Assembly: GCA_016866215.1 (NCBI GenBank)
Contig: VGNE01000010.1
Coordinates: 1-64,000, forward strand
From: Chloroflexota bacterium
Lineage (GTDB): Bacteria; Chloroflexota; Anaerolineae; Anaerolineales; Villigracilaceae
DNA: 64,000 bases
Direction: 5' to 3'
Both the position numbers and the translations under genes were made by a program. Below the pieces are notes generated by a model. The model searched no databases and was not told where the DNA came from. It saw nothing but the letters and a program-made list of their open reading frames with translations. This document shows positions 1-7,482 of the stretch, piece by piece (the stretch's first letter is position 1; the number at the start of each line of letters is the position of its first letter).

Positions 1-386
1 GAGCCTCCCGGACCAGTCGGCGTGCAGCAATTTTGGGTTTGCCCTAATTGCGGATTACCGTTGCATACCTTGAATTGCCAGCAATTGACACAAGGTCCCC
101 ACTCACCCCATCCGGTAGTACAGGTACCCTGATACGTAGAACAGGTAAATCCGCAGTATAAGGTATTATTGTTACAAAACGGAGTACACGTCGTCGCTAT
201 CCCCGGAATACCGTTATCAGGACATAACCCGTTCGTACATACATTGCCGCAGGTGCCGGTAGAACATGCAGGCATGGTGGGGAAAGTCGTCGGAGATCGA
301 TATTGAGCACTAACTTTCGACGCCACTAGAAGAAGCACTATAACAAACACTAAGGATTTTAATAACTTCACAAAGTGAATGCTCAT
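1..386 (-). CDS. Secreted cysteine-rich protein, 3' end outside window
   Basis: This reading frame is absent from the ORF track because its stop lies beyond the window start. Reading the minus strand from an ATG at 386 gives 128 open codons. Residues 1-28 form a signal peptide: short basic start, a Leu/Val-rich core (LVFVIVLLLVA) and a VSA-Q cleavage site. The mature part is rich in paired Cys (TGTCGNVC, TPFCNN, CGFTC, NCC) and includes GWGEWGPC, which resembles the W-x-x-W-x-x-C core of thrombospondin type 1 repeats. That suggests an exported, disulfide-bonded surface or adhesive protein. The in-frame codon upstream of the ATG region is a stop, which fixes this start. No family can be named with confidence. 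Confidence 0.7.
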   Translation of the reverse strand, partial: MSIHFVKLLKSLVFVIVLLLVASKVSAQYRSPTTFPTMPACSTGTCGNVCTNGLCPDNGIPGIATTCTPFCNNNTLYCGFTCSTYQGTCTTGWGEWGPCVNCWQFKVCNGNPQLGQTQNCCTPTGPGG

Positions 387-421
387 ATCGTGAGCATATC
401 AAAAGCCGGAACTGCTTTCAA

Positions 422-2452
422 TCAATGAAAGATAACCATCATTGGAAATATTATCTTTTGAATCTGATCAGGAAAAAACCCGTGATATTTCGGATCTGTT
501 CTATTAATTCCGGCAATACCAGCTGGAGAGTCTTTTGACGATTGATTAAAGTTGTAATCAAAAGTCATTGAATAAGGCGTATCGTCAAATCCAGGGTTTT
601 TCAACCTGTCAATAGAAGGTCCAGAAATATCCATAAGCTTTTCCAATGACGGCTGTGGAACATTAAGTGTAATGATTGGACCTATACTATTAAAAAATCC
701 ATCTTCCGCACGGAAGATGGGGGATATCTGTGAATGCTGCCCAGACTGAAATTGCTGTTTAAGAAGATTCAAAAACGCGTGCATATTCCCCTCATCACCC
801 ATAATTTCATCGCCTACACCACAAAAAATAATCTTCCAATCGTCGCCTTTTGGATCAGTTCCGCTTTTCGGATCCAACCACTTCGTTGGAAAATAAGTAT
901 AGGGTGTCCCATCAGGTAACTGCGTACGGAACCATGTATTGACGATCTGAACAGGACTGTTTTCAGCCGTTATACCTGGCTCATTCAACGACATATTTTT
1001 GAAAAATCCAAACTTTGAATCTTCTCCGGTTATAGCGTTCTTTACTACATAGATATCCATCATCTTGATACCATCCGTGTGTAACCAACGTGCCAACGCT
1101 TCAGAAGAAAACGGCTGCCCAAATTCTGCAATTACCACACGGAGTGCAATCTCAGGATGTTCAAATGGAATAAACACAGGTTTGCTTGGATCTTTTGAGA
1201 GTTCAGCAGAATACCAAGCCCGCGCTTCCTGAACCCAATACAGCTTTTTGCCGTCTACTGTCGTCATGACCGGGGTATTCCCGTATTCATTTTTACTGGC
1301 GAGGTCTTCGTGCAGCGTATTCGGATCCACCTGCATGGTTTCCGTCACCGGCTGACCCTGCGTATGCAATATCTGTACGCTCGTACTGAATTTGCCCTCT
1401 GCTTCAGCGGTGATGGACGCTTCCAGTCCCCTATGCGCTTTCATCGCAGCTGCCTGCTCGGGCGCAAGAGTCAGGGATTCAATTGCAAACGGTTGGACGA
1501 TCGCGGGATTTTCCACAAACTGCGCGTTACTTCCCGGTGCGTATACGGCGGCGGGGGTGGCGTTTCCGTCTGAAACCCGGGCTGGGGGGGTCATGGTTTC
1601 CGTGGTTATTGCCGGCGCCGTTATGGCGGGAGCCGGGCGGGTTTCCGTCACTATGACGGGTGCTGTCGCCGGCGCGGCACAGCTAGCCAATAGTGCGGAC
1701 AAACTCAAAAGCAACGTTGCCCGACGTTTATTAAACTTTCCAAATGGCAGCAGTGCGGCATACGCGACCGGACTGATTTCCTCAAACGTGCCGAACGGCA
1801 GGAGCGGTTCGGTTCTGGGGGCTTCCGTCTGCGACGTGATGGCAGCCATCTGCATACGGGTATTGAGCGCTTCGACTGCACGGTTTTCTTTCGCTTTGCT
1901 GCCTGATTTCGCCACCCATTGCTCACTTTGTCGTGCCTTATGATTCGTTTTGACCGTTTGACGTTCCCTGTGGGAATTCGTCTGAGAAATTGGCGCCTGG
2001 TCAAAGCCTCCCTGCGGCTGTCCGAATGAACTAGAGGGAATTGCAGCGACGGACCTGCCGCGGAACTTGACCTCTACATGGGAATGCCGGTCGGTATGGC
2101 TGCCGAACCCTGCGTCGCCGGCAACCGTCTGGGAAAGGGACGGTCTGTTGGAGAATAGTTCAGAAACCCGGGGTTGTTTTGCTTCAATAGCGCGTCCCGC
2201 GCCCCAGCGTGATAATTCAGGCACGAAGAATACATTGTTCGCCAGATATTCGTCGGGGTCTTCGGGGTTCGCGCCTTCGAATTCGCCACCTCCCGCCACG
2301 AGTTTGGCGTGCATGTCATTGAAGGCATCCGAAATGTATTTGAGAAAGATCAATCCCAAAACAACGTGCTTGTATTCCGCCGCATCCATGTTGGAGCGCA
2401 TTTTATCCGCGGCTTGCCAGAGGGTTTTTTCGAGTTCGTTGTTTTCAGGCAT
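422..2452 (-). CDS. Chimeric ORF: HsdM N-terminal piece joined to a lipoprotein-like protein
   Basis: The track ORF runs from 2500, but the ATG at 2452 has a GGGAG ribosome binding site and begins the recognisable [20 protein letters not shown] of type I methyltransferases (HsdM_N helical domain). Similarity to HsdM stops after about 83 residues at ELSRW. About 115 low-complexity, Gln/Ser/Arg-rich residues follow, then a hydrophobic stretch with a lipobox-like LSALLASC. The rest is an unknown domain of about 400 residues containing [14 protein letters not shown] and many aromatic residues. No SAM-binding or NPPY motif is present, so it cannot be a methylase. The lipoprotein part could instead start at Met 1855 (MQMAAITS), although that leaves an unusually long segment before the lipobox. 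Whether the fused protein is made is unknown. Confidence 0.5.
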   Translation of the reverse strand: MPENNELEKTLWQAADKMRSNMDAAEYKHVVLGLIFLKYISDAFNDMHAKLVAGGGEFEGANPEDPDEYLANNVFFVPELSRWGAGRAIEAKQPRVSELFSNRPSLSQTVAGDAGFGSHTDRHSHVEVKFRGRSVAAIPSSSFGQPQGGFDQAPISQTNSHRERQTVKTNHKARQSEQWVAKSGSKAKENRAVEALNTRMQMAAITSQTEAPRTEPLLPFGTFEEISPVAYAALLPFGKFNKRRATLLLSLSALLASCAAPATAPVIVTETRPAPAITAPAITTETMTPPARVSDGNATPAAVYAPGSNAQFVENPAIVQPFAIESLTLAPEQAAAMKAHRGLEASITAEAEGKFSTSVQILHTQGQPVTETMQVDPNTLHEDLASKNEYGNTPVMTTVDGKKLYWVQEARAWYSAELSKDPSKPVFIPFEHPEIALRVVIAEFGQPFSSEALARWLHTDGIKMMDIYVVKNAITGEDSKFGFFKNMSLNEPGITAENSPVQIVNTWFRTQLPDGTPYTYFPTKWLDPKSGTDPKGDDWKIIFCGVGDEIMGDEGNMHAFLNLLKQQFQSGQHSQISPIFRAEDGFFNSIGPIITLNVPQPSLEKLMDISGPSIDRLKNPGFDDTPYSMTFDYNFNQSSKDSPAGIAGINRTDPKYHGFFPDQIQKIIFPMMVIFH
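2204..2452 (-). pseudogene. hsdM: hsdM 5' remnant (type I restriction-modification)
   Basis: Codons 1-83 match the start of Hsd[21 protein letters not shown], then [15 protein letters not shown], then the [20 protein letters not shown] region. In intact HsdM this helical domain continues into the methyltransferase fold, but here the homology stops abruptly. No hsdR and no complete hsdS lie nearby, although hsdS C-terminal scraps occur at 22.3, 23.7, 43.2 and 43.4 kb. It is best read as a truncated remnant whose start signals now drive the chimeric ORF. Confidence 0.75.
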
Positions 2453-2500
2453 ACAATGATCTCCCGTTGACCTTGTGTGGCGGGAATTATAGCATGGCAA

Positions 2501-2711
2501 AACAGTCCGCTTTAGCGGGCTTCGTAAAAATAGCCCGACGGTTCATCGTCGGGGCGAGGCAATAGCGTAGGGAATGTCCCTCGAAACCGAACCCAGCCCT
2601 TTCGTTAAATCCCGAAGCGTTTTTCGATTCCCAAATTCATCCTTCATCCCTCATCATTCATCCTTTCCATTGGTATAATTCCGCCACTAAATCATTCGGA
2701 GCACTTCATTC
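2501..2711. other. Intergenic region before alaS: hairpins and a -10 box
   Basis: Two small hairpins lie here: CCGCTTTAGCGG at about 2508-2519, and arms CCCGACG/CGTCGGG at 2534-2553. They are followed by loose repeats of a TTCATCC-like heptamer between about 2636 and 2668. A TATAAT box at 2674-2679 and CGGAG ten bases before the ATG probably serve alaS. No convincing -35 box is visible. Confidence 0.5.
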
Positions 2712-5513
2712 ATGAGCAAAAAACTAACAGGTAACCAAATCCGCCAGGATTTTATAGACTTCTTCGTCGAGCACGGACACACCGTTGTGCCGTCCATGTC
2801 ACTTGTGCCGGGTGGAGATTCCACTTTGCTGTTCACCAACTCGGGCATGGTGCAGTTCAAGGATGTGTTCATTGGCACGGATAAGAAGCCGTACAAGCGT
2901 GTCGTGGATTCGCAGAAGTGTATGCGCGTGGCAGGCAAGCACAACGACCTTGACGATGTCGGGCGCGACGATACGCATCATACGTTTTTTGAAATGCTCG
3001 GCAACTGGTCATTTGGTGATTACTATAAGAAAGATGCGATTGCATGGTCGTGGCAGTTGCTGACCGATGTGTGGGGTTTGCCGAAGGATAAAATATACGC
3101 AACTTGTTTTGAAGATGATCAGGGCGATATTCCACGAGACGATGAAGCCGCCGATATTTGGAAGGCACAACCCGGTTTCAACCCCGAACATGTTTTATTT
3201 TTTGGACGCAAGGAAAACTTCTGGCAAATGGCAGAGTTTGGTCCGTGCGGACCGTGTTCCGAAATCCACCTCGATCTCGGCGAAGAACGCGACAATTTGC
3301 GCGGCACAGATCATATCTGCGGTGTGAACGGCGAATGCACGCGCTTCCTCGAACTGTGGAACAACGTTTTCATTCAATACAATCTTTTTGAAGACGGCCG
3401 CCTCGAGCCGCTGCCTGCCAAGCACGTTGACACAGGCATGGGCTTCGAGCGCATCGTCTCCGTTTTACAAGGCGTTGATTCAAATTACAAAACGGATCTC
3501 TTCACGGGTTCGCTTGACGTTCTGCGTTCGCTCACGGGTCACACCGAAAAAGAAATGCTTGCCGATTTCACACCCTATCGCGTCATCTGCGACCACGCCC
3601 GCTCCGCCGCCTTCCTCATCGCCGATGGTGTCGTCCCTGGCAACGGCGGTCGCAACTACGTCACTCGCATGATCATCCGCCGCGCTGCCCGCTTTGGAAC
3701 GAAGATCGGACTCAAGGGACCGTTCCTCGCCAAAGTGGCCGAAGCCGTGATTACGGAATACGGCGACTTTTATCCCGAACTGGAAAAGAACAAGGCGACG
3801 ATTTTAGATAACCTGACTCGAGAAGAAATCCGCTTCGCTCGGACGGTGGAAGCTGGCACTAACCATTTGCAGAATCTACTCACCAATCTCCAATCCTCCA
3901 ATTCTCTGCTTTTAGACGGCCATAAAGCTTTTGACCTCTACGCTACCTACGGCTTACCCTTCGAAATCTCGCGTGACATTGCCCGCGAGCAGGGCCTCGA
4001 TATTGATGAAGCAGGTTTCAGCGCCGCGAAGGAAGAACACAGCAAAGCCTCGGGCGGCGGCAAGGCCATGGGCAAACTCGGCGGCGGGGATGCGGAATTC
4101 TTTGCAGGCATCTTCAAGGAATTACACAAAAACAAAAAACTCGGTGAGCACGGCGTTGAATATGATCCATACACCAGCCTGAAAGTTTCAGGCGAAGTTC
4201 TCGCGTTGATCGTCAACGGTGAAACGGTTCAATCCGCTTCTTTGGATGATACTGTCGAAGTCATCCTCCCGAAGACTGGTTTCTACATCGAGTCTGGCGG
4301 CCAGGTGAAGGATGAAGGTTACATTCGCTCTCTCCCCCTATTTTCGGAGAAAATGGGGGGAGCCGGAGGGGGGCGGGGCGGTTGGGAAATTGAAGTAACT
4401 GATACTCGCAAGCCGTCTGCGGGTGTCATTGTCCATATTGGCACGGTCATTTCCGGTCAGCCCAAAGTGGGTGACCATGCCCTCGCTGAAGTGGACATGC
4501 CCCGCCGCCACGATATCATGCGCAACCACACAGCCACACACTTGCTTCATCATGCGTTGCACGGAGTTTTAGGGAATAGCGCGGTTCAAGCAGGCTCACT
4601 TGTCGCCCCAGATCGCCTGCGCTTCGACTTTAATCACCCCGACGCGATGACCACCGAACAGATCGAACGTGTCGAGAAGATGGTCAATGAAGCCATTGCT
4701 GCAGATATGCCCGTGGTCAAACAAACCAAATCACTCGATGAAGCCAAAAAAGAAGGCGCGATGGCGCTCTTTGGCGAGAAATACGGCGAGACTGTAAGAA
4801 CGATCTCCATTTTGGAGTCGGATGGCGCTAAAGCGCCACTGTCCGACAAAACAGACGGCCAGCTGCCTGACTCCAGAAAATATTCATACGAACTCTGCGG
4901 CGGCACTCACTTGGATCGCACCTCTGACATCGGCGCATTCATCATCGTTAGCGAAGGCTCCGCTGCGGCGGGCATTCGCCGCATCGAAGCGGTCACGGGC
5001 CGTGGCGCGTACGAACTGATCAACAAACGCTTCAAGACTCTCAAACAAACTGCGGATATGTTGAAATCCAGTGTGGAAGAAGTCCCAGCCAAAGTGGAAG
5101 CCTTGCAGGATGAAATTGCCGACCTCAAGAAGGAGCTTGCCAACCTCCGAGCACAGTCCGCTCTTTCCACCTTCCACCTTCAACTTTCCAACCTTCATCC
5201 CATAAATGATGTTAACGTGCTGGCTTTGGAAATTCCCGACTCAAATGTGGATACCCTGCGAATGTTGGCAGATAAATTCCGCGAGAAATATCCCAAAGCG
5301 GGGGCGGCTGTCCTTGTAACAGGATCAACTGTCATCGCAGTAGTGACCGAGGATCTCGTCAAGAAAGGCTTGAAAGCGGGCGATCTCATCACATCCATTG
5401 GCGGCAGAGGCGGCGGACGTTCGAATCTCGCGCAAGGCAGTTTGCCTGATGCGGGACAAGTCAAGGATGCGTTGGCTAAAGTCGTGAAAGTCGTCGAAGA
5501 AAAGGTAAAATAG
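2712..5513 (+). CDS. alaS: Alanine--tRNA ligase
   Basis: Cytoplasmic enzyme that charges tRNA-Ala with alanine. At 933 residues it is a little longer than the usual 870-880. The class II catalytic core is at the N-terminus (FTNSGMVQFKDVF, DDVGRDDTHHTFFEMLGNWS). The editing domain carries the zinc-binding HTATHLLHH and CGGTHLDRTSDIGAF motifs. A coiled segment and the C-Ala domain (GGRGGGRSNLAQGSLPD) close the protein. The extra length comes partly from two in-frame inserts of palindromic DNA (4332-4362 and 4817-4847) and a low-complexity stretch near 5160. The stop at 5513 is followed at once by hicBA, and a second, diverged copy of the last 45 codons lies after hicA, so the present 3' end may have been exchanged. 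Confidence 0.97.
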   Translation: MSKKLTGNQIRQDFIDFFVEHGHTVVPSMSLVPGGDSTLLFTNSGMVQFKDVFIGTDKKPYKRVVDSQKCMRVAGKHNDLDDVGRDDTHHTFFEMLGNWSFGDYYKKDAIAWSWQLLTDVWGLPKDKIYATCFEDDQGDIPRDDEAADIWKAQPGFNPEHVLFFGRKENFWQMAEFGPCGPCSEIHLDLGEERDNLRGTDHICGVNGECTRFLELWNNVFIQYNLFEDGRLEPLPAKHVDTGMGFERIVSVLQGVDSNYKTDLFTGSLDVLRSLTGHTEKEMLADFTPYRVICDHARSAAFLIADGVVPGNGGRNYVTRMIIRRAARFGTKIGLKGPFLAKVAEAVITEYGDFYPELEKNKATILDNLTREEIRFARTVEAGTNHLQNLLTNLQSSNSLLLDGHKAFDLYATYGLPFEISRDIAREQGLDIDEAGFSAAKEEHSKASGGGKAMGKLGGGDAEFFAGIFKELHKNKKLGEHGVEYDPYTSLKVSGEVLALIVNGETVQSASLDDTVEVILPKTGFYIESGGQVKDEGYIRSLPLFSEKMGGAGGGRGGWEIEVTDTRKPSAGVIVHIGTVISGQPKVGDHALAEVDMPRRHDIMRNHTATHLLHHALHGVLGNSAVQAGSLVAPDRLRFDFNHPDAMTTEQIERVEKMVNEAIAADMPVVKQTKSLDEAKKEGAMALFGEKYGETVRTISILESDGAKAPLSDKTDGQLPDSRKYSYELCGGTHLDRTSDIGAFIIVSEGSAAAGIRRIEAVTGRGAYELINKRFKTLKQTADMLKSSVEEVPAKVEALQDEIADLKKELANLRAQSALSTFHLQLSNLHPINDVNVLALEIPDSNVDTLRMLADKFREKYPKAGAAVLVTGSTVIAVVTEDLVKKGLKAGDLITSIGGRGGGRSNLAQGSLPDAGQVKDALAKVVKVVEEKVK
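4332..4362. repeat. In-frame palindrome inside alaS (CTCCCCC type)
   Basis: Arms CTCCCCCTATTTTC and GAAAATGGGGGGAG around a 3-base loop. The DNA encodes a short Leu/Pro/Gly-rich insert in the editing-domain region. The CTCCCCC end resembles the intergenic inverted repeat at 43308-43375, which suggests a mobile palindromic element tolerated within a coding region. Confidence 0.6.
4817..4847. repeat. In-frame palindrome inside alaS (GCGCTAAAGCGC type)
   Basis: Outer arms GTCGGA/TCCGAC and inner arms TGGCGCT/AGCGCCA around AA. It lies just before the CGGTH zinc motif and encodes a short polar insert (SDGAKAPLSDKT). The CTAAAG core matches the hairpin type seen at 6111-6154 and 26424-26507. Confidence 0.65.
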
Positions 5514-5528
5514 ATTTCGGAGGCTCCT

Positions 5529-5741
5529 ATGCGTAAAACATTCACCGCTGTCGTGGAAAAAGATTCTGATACTGGTCTGTACGTTGGCTACGTCCCTGGT
5601 TTTCCAGGCGCGCATACTCAGGCTGAAACGCTTGACGAGTTGCGCGATAACCTTCGGGAAGTAATCGAAATGCTTCTTGAGGATGGCGAACCTGAATTCG
5701 AAACAGAGTTTATCGGCACGCAGGAAGTTGTTGTAGCATAA
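5529..5741 (+). CDS. hicB: HicB-family antitoxin
   Basis: A 70-residue protein of the type II toxin-antitoxin HicB family, with the partial RNase-H-like fold seen as FTAVVEKDSDTGLYVGYVPG, then GAHTQAETLDELRDNLREVI and a closing LLEDGEP. No DNA-binding tail is present, so it is the short form. CGGAGG sits five bases before the ATG. It begins 15 bases after the alaS stop and is followed two bases later by hicA. It should bind and block the HicA RNase. Confidence 0.93.
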   Translation: MRKTFTAVVEKDSDTGLYVGYVPGFPGAHTQAETLDELRDNLREVIEMLLEDGEPEFETEFIGTQEVVVA

Positions 5742-5743
5742 CC

Positions 5744-5968
5744 ATGTCAAAGCCGCCTGTCCTAAAACCGAAGGAAGTCACCGCCATTTTGGAGAGACTT
5801 AGTTTTGTGGAGGTGCGGCAACGCGGTTCTCATCGTCAATTTCGCCATGCCAATGGGCGCGGAACCACCGTCCCATTTCATGCGGGCCGTGATATTTCGC
5901 CAATCTTGCTGAGACAAATTGCCAAAGACATCGGCCTCACCGTCGAAGAATTTCTCCGTCATCGCTAA
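5744..5968 (+). CDS. hicA: HicA-family mRNA interferase toxin
   Basis: A 74-residue double-stranded-RNA-binding-like protein with the diagnostic RQRGSHRQFRH containing the catalytic His, VPFHAGRDISPILLRQIAKD and a C-terminal EEFLRH. It cleaves mRNA when not held by HicB. Here the antitoxin gene comes first (B then A), the reverse of the classical order. Both genes lie between the alaS stop and a second copy of the alaS 3' end. Confidence 0.93.
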   Translation: MSKPPVLKPKEVTAILERLSFVEVRQRGSHRQFRHANGRGTTVPFHAGRDISPILLRQIAKDIGLTVEEFLRHR

Positions 5969-5969
5969 C

Positions 5970-6104
5970 GCAAGTGGACTCCTCACTGGCATCGGAGGCA
6001 AAGGCGGCGGGCGTCCCAATCTTGCGCAAGGCAGTTTACCTGATGGCAATGTCAGCCAGGCGTTGAGTAAAGTTGTAAAAACTGTCAAAGAGAAACTGAA
6101 ATAA
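5970..6104 (+). pseudogene. alaS: Duplicated alaS 3' end (C-Ala tail remnant)
   Basis: Forty-five codons, beginning two bases after hicA stops, encode GLLTGIGGKGGGRPNLAQGS and a Lys/Val-rich ending KVVKTVKEKLK. This parallels GGRGGGRSNLAQGS...KVVKVVEEKVK at the end of intact alaS, with clear divergence in both protein and DNA. It has no start of its own. The ORF track joins it to out-of-frame HicA sequence as a 61-residue ORF at 5919. The simplest reading is that a segment carrying an alaS end plus hicBA entered and displaced the original end. Confidence 0.85.
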
Positions 6105-6110
6105 AAAATT

Positions 6111-6154
6111 GTAGTAGTGACTTCAGTCACTCGGACGGCTAAAGCCATTACTAC
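6111..6154. repeat. Palindromic element with CTTCAG and CTAAAG hairpins
   Basis: Outer arms GTAGTA/TACTAC enclose GTGACTTCAGTCAC and GGCTAAAGCC. The design (outer stem plus two hairpins with CTTCAG and CTAAAG centres) recurs at 26424-26507. Its centres also occur at 4817-4847 and 32582-32623. Confidence 0.6.
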
Positions 6155-6165
6155 GTTTGGACAAT

Positions 6166-6205
6166 GCCTCCCTGTTCCAGCGAAAGGGAGGCGTTTTGTT
6201 TTTTC
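6166..6205 (+). terminator. Rho-independent terminator after alaS/hicBA
   Basis: Stem GCCTCCCT/AGGGAGGC with a 10-base loop, followed by GTTTTGTTTTTT. It lies 62 bases beyond the duplicated alaS end, which fits transcription of alaS and hicBA ending here. Confidence 0.8.
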
Positions 6206-6287
6206 GACTTGTCTACCTGTCTACCTGTTTATCTGCGTGCGCACAATTGCATTTATCTGTCATTTCAAGCGTTATAATCATCTCATC
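6206..6287 (+). promoter_or_regulatory. mnmA promoter region with CTACCTGT tandem repeats
   Basis: Near-repeats of CTACCTGT/TTATCTG lie at 6206-6235, the same type as the longer tract before pckA. A TATAAT box at 6273-6278 ends nine bases before the mnmA ATG, with a weak TTGCAT 20 bases upstream. No Shine-Dalgarno sequence is seen, so a nearly leaderless transcript is possible. Confidence 0.5.
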
Positions 6288-7403
6288 ATGACCAGGCAAA
6301 AAGTAGTGGTCGCCATGTCTGGCGGCGTGGATTCTTCTATAGCTGCGGCTCTGCTTAAACAGCAGGGTTATGATGTTACCGGTATGATGCTGCGCTTGTG
6401 GTCTGAACCCGGCAAGGAAGAATCCAACCGTTGTTGCACGCCCGATGCAATGGCACAGGCGCGGCGCGTGGCGGGAATACTCGATATTCCATTTTATGTG
6501 ATCGATGCGAAGGAAGTTTTCAAGGACACGGTTGTGCAATATTTTCTGGATGGATACGCGCGCGGCGAAACGCCAAACCCGTGTTTAATATGCAATCGTC
6601 AGATCCGCTGGACCTTTCTTTTGAACCACGCGCTTGCGTTAGGGGCGGAGTTTATGGCAACGGGGCATTACGTGCGAAGGATGAAGGATGAAGGCGGAAG
6701 GATAAAGTTGTTACGTGCAGTTGATCACTTGAAAGACCAATCGTATGTTTTACATGTCTTGAAACAGGATCAGCTTGCTCATGCGCTTTTTCCTGTAGGT
6801 GAGTATCCCAAGACCGAGATACGACGCCTCGCCGCGGATTTTGGACTGCCGACTGCTTCGAGAGCAGATTCCCAGGATTTGTGTTTTCTCGCTGGCGATG
6901 ATTATCGTAATTTCCTCCAACGCAACGCGCCTGAGATGTTGAAGCCTGGCGAAATTGTTAGGACCGATGGCAAGTCAATCGGTCAGCACAACGGACTGGC
7001 AAACTACACCATCGGTCAGCGCAAGGGATTGAATGTCGCATCACCTGTACCTTTGTATGTCATCACGAAACACGCAACACCCTTCGACGATGCTCAGGGC
7101 AGGCGCAACATATTGGTTGTTGGCACATTGGAAGAACTCGGTTTCACAGAATTAACCGCGCGCGATGTCAACTGGATTTCAGGCGAAGCGCCGCGTGAAC
7201 CGTTCCGTGCTCAGGTGAAGATTCGTTATACGGCGAAAGAGGCCGAGGCGCTGGTCAGCCCAATGGAAGGGGAGCAGGCTAGTCCTGAGCAAGGTCGAAG
7301 GGCTTCGGTTAAGTTTGATGCGCCAGTTCGGGATGTGACGGCAGGTCAGGCGGCAGTGTTCTATCAAGGTGAGGTGATGCTTGGTGGCGGAATCATCACT
7401 TAA
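6288..7403 (+). CDS. mnmA: tRNA-specific 2-thiouridylase MnmA
   Basis: ATP-dependent enzyme that places sulfur on U34 of tRNA Lys, Glu and Gln. The true start is the ATG at 6288 (MTRQKVVVAMSGGVDSS, 371 residues). The track ORF adds 57 upstream codons that include terminator and repeat DNA. The PP-loop SGGVDSS is at residues 10-16, and the two redox cysteines appear in NPCLICNRQ and DLCFLAGDDY. The TIGQRKGLN motif is present, and the C-terminal beta-barrel ends AVFYQGEVMLGGG. Three repeat-derived inserts are in frame: a GGATGAA heptamer near 6685 (MKDEGGRIK) and two CCTGAGC-type elements (about 7080 and 7275). All seem to fall in surface loops. Confidence 0.95.
   Translation: MTRQKVVVAMSGGVDSSIAAALLKQQGYDVTGMMLRLWSEPGKEESNRCCTPDAMAQARRVAGILDIPFYVIDAKEVFKDTVVQYFLDGYARGETPNPCLICNRQIRWTFLLNHALALGAEFMATGHYVRRMKDEGGRIKLLRAVDHLKDQSYVLHVLKQDQLAHALFPVGEYPKTEIRRLAADFGLPTASRADSQDLCFLAGDDYRNFLQRNAPEMLKPGEIVRTDGKSIGQHNGLANYTIGQRKGLNVASPVPLYVITKHATPFDDAQGRRNILVVGTLEELGFTELTARDVNWISGEAPREPFRAQVKIRYTAKEAEALVSPMEGEQASPEQGRRASVKFDAPVRDVTAGQAAVFYQGEVMLGGGIIT
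7080..7104 (-). repeat. CCTGAGC/GTCGAAGG repeat inside mnmA, copy 1
   Basis: The reverse complement reads GCCTGCCCTGAGC then GTCGAAGGG, the same core as the intergenic copies at 19398-19421 and 19472-19491. It encodes TPFDDAQGRR in frame. Confidence 0.65.
7275..7302 (+). repeat. CCTGAGC/GTCGAAGG repeat inside mnmA, copy 2
   Basis: CAGGCTAGTCCTGAGC then AAGGTCGAAGG, encoding QASPEQGRRA in the C-terminal barrel. It is opposite in orientation to copy 1. Confidence 0.65.
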
Positions 7404-7482
7404 AAGATTTGCGCGTAGCCAATTTGTTATATTGATTATGATTACTGAAGTTTGCATTCCATAAACAAGGAGAATTACCCTA

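Noticed and set aside
5919-6104. A 61-residue plus-strand ORF after hicA
   Set aside because: It joins an out-of-frame part of hicA to the duplicated alaS end. It is a remnant and not a separate gene.
6117-6287. The 57-codon N-terminal extension of mnmA in the track
   Set aside because: It covers a terminator and tandem repeats, and the PP-loop lies at the usual place only from the ATG at 6288.
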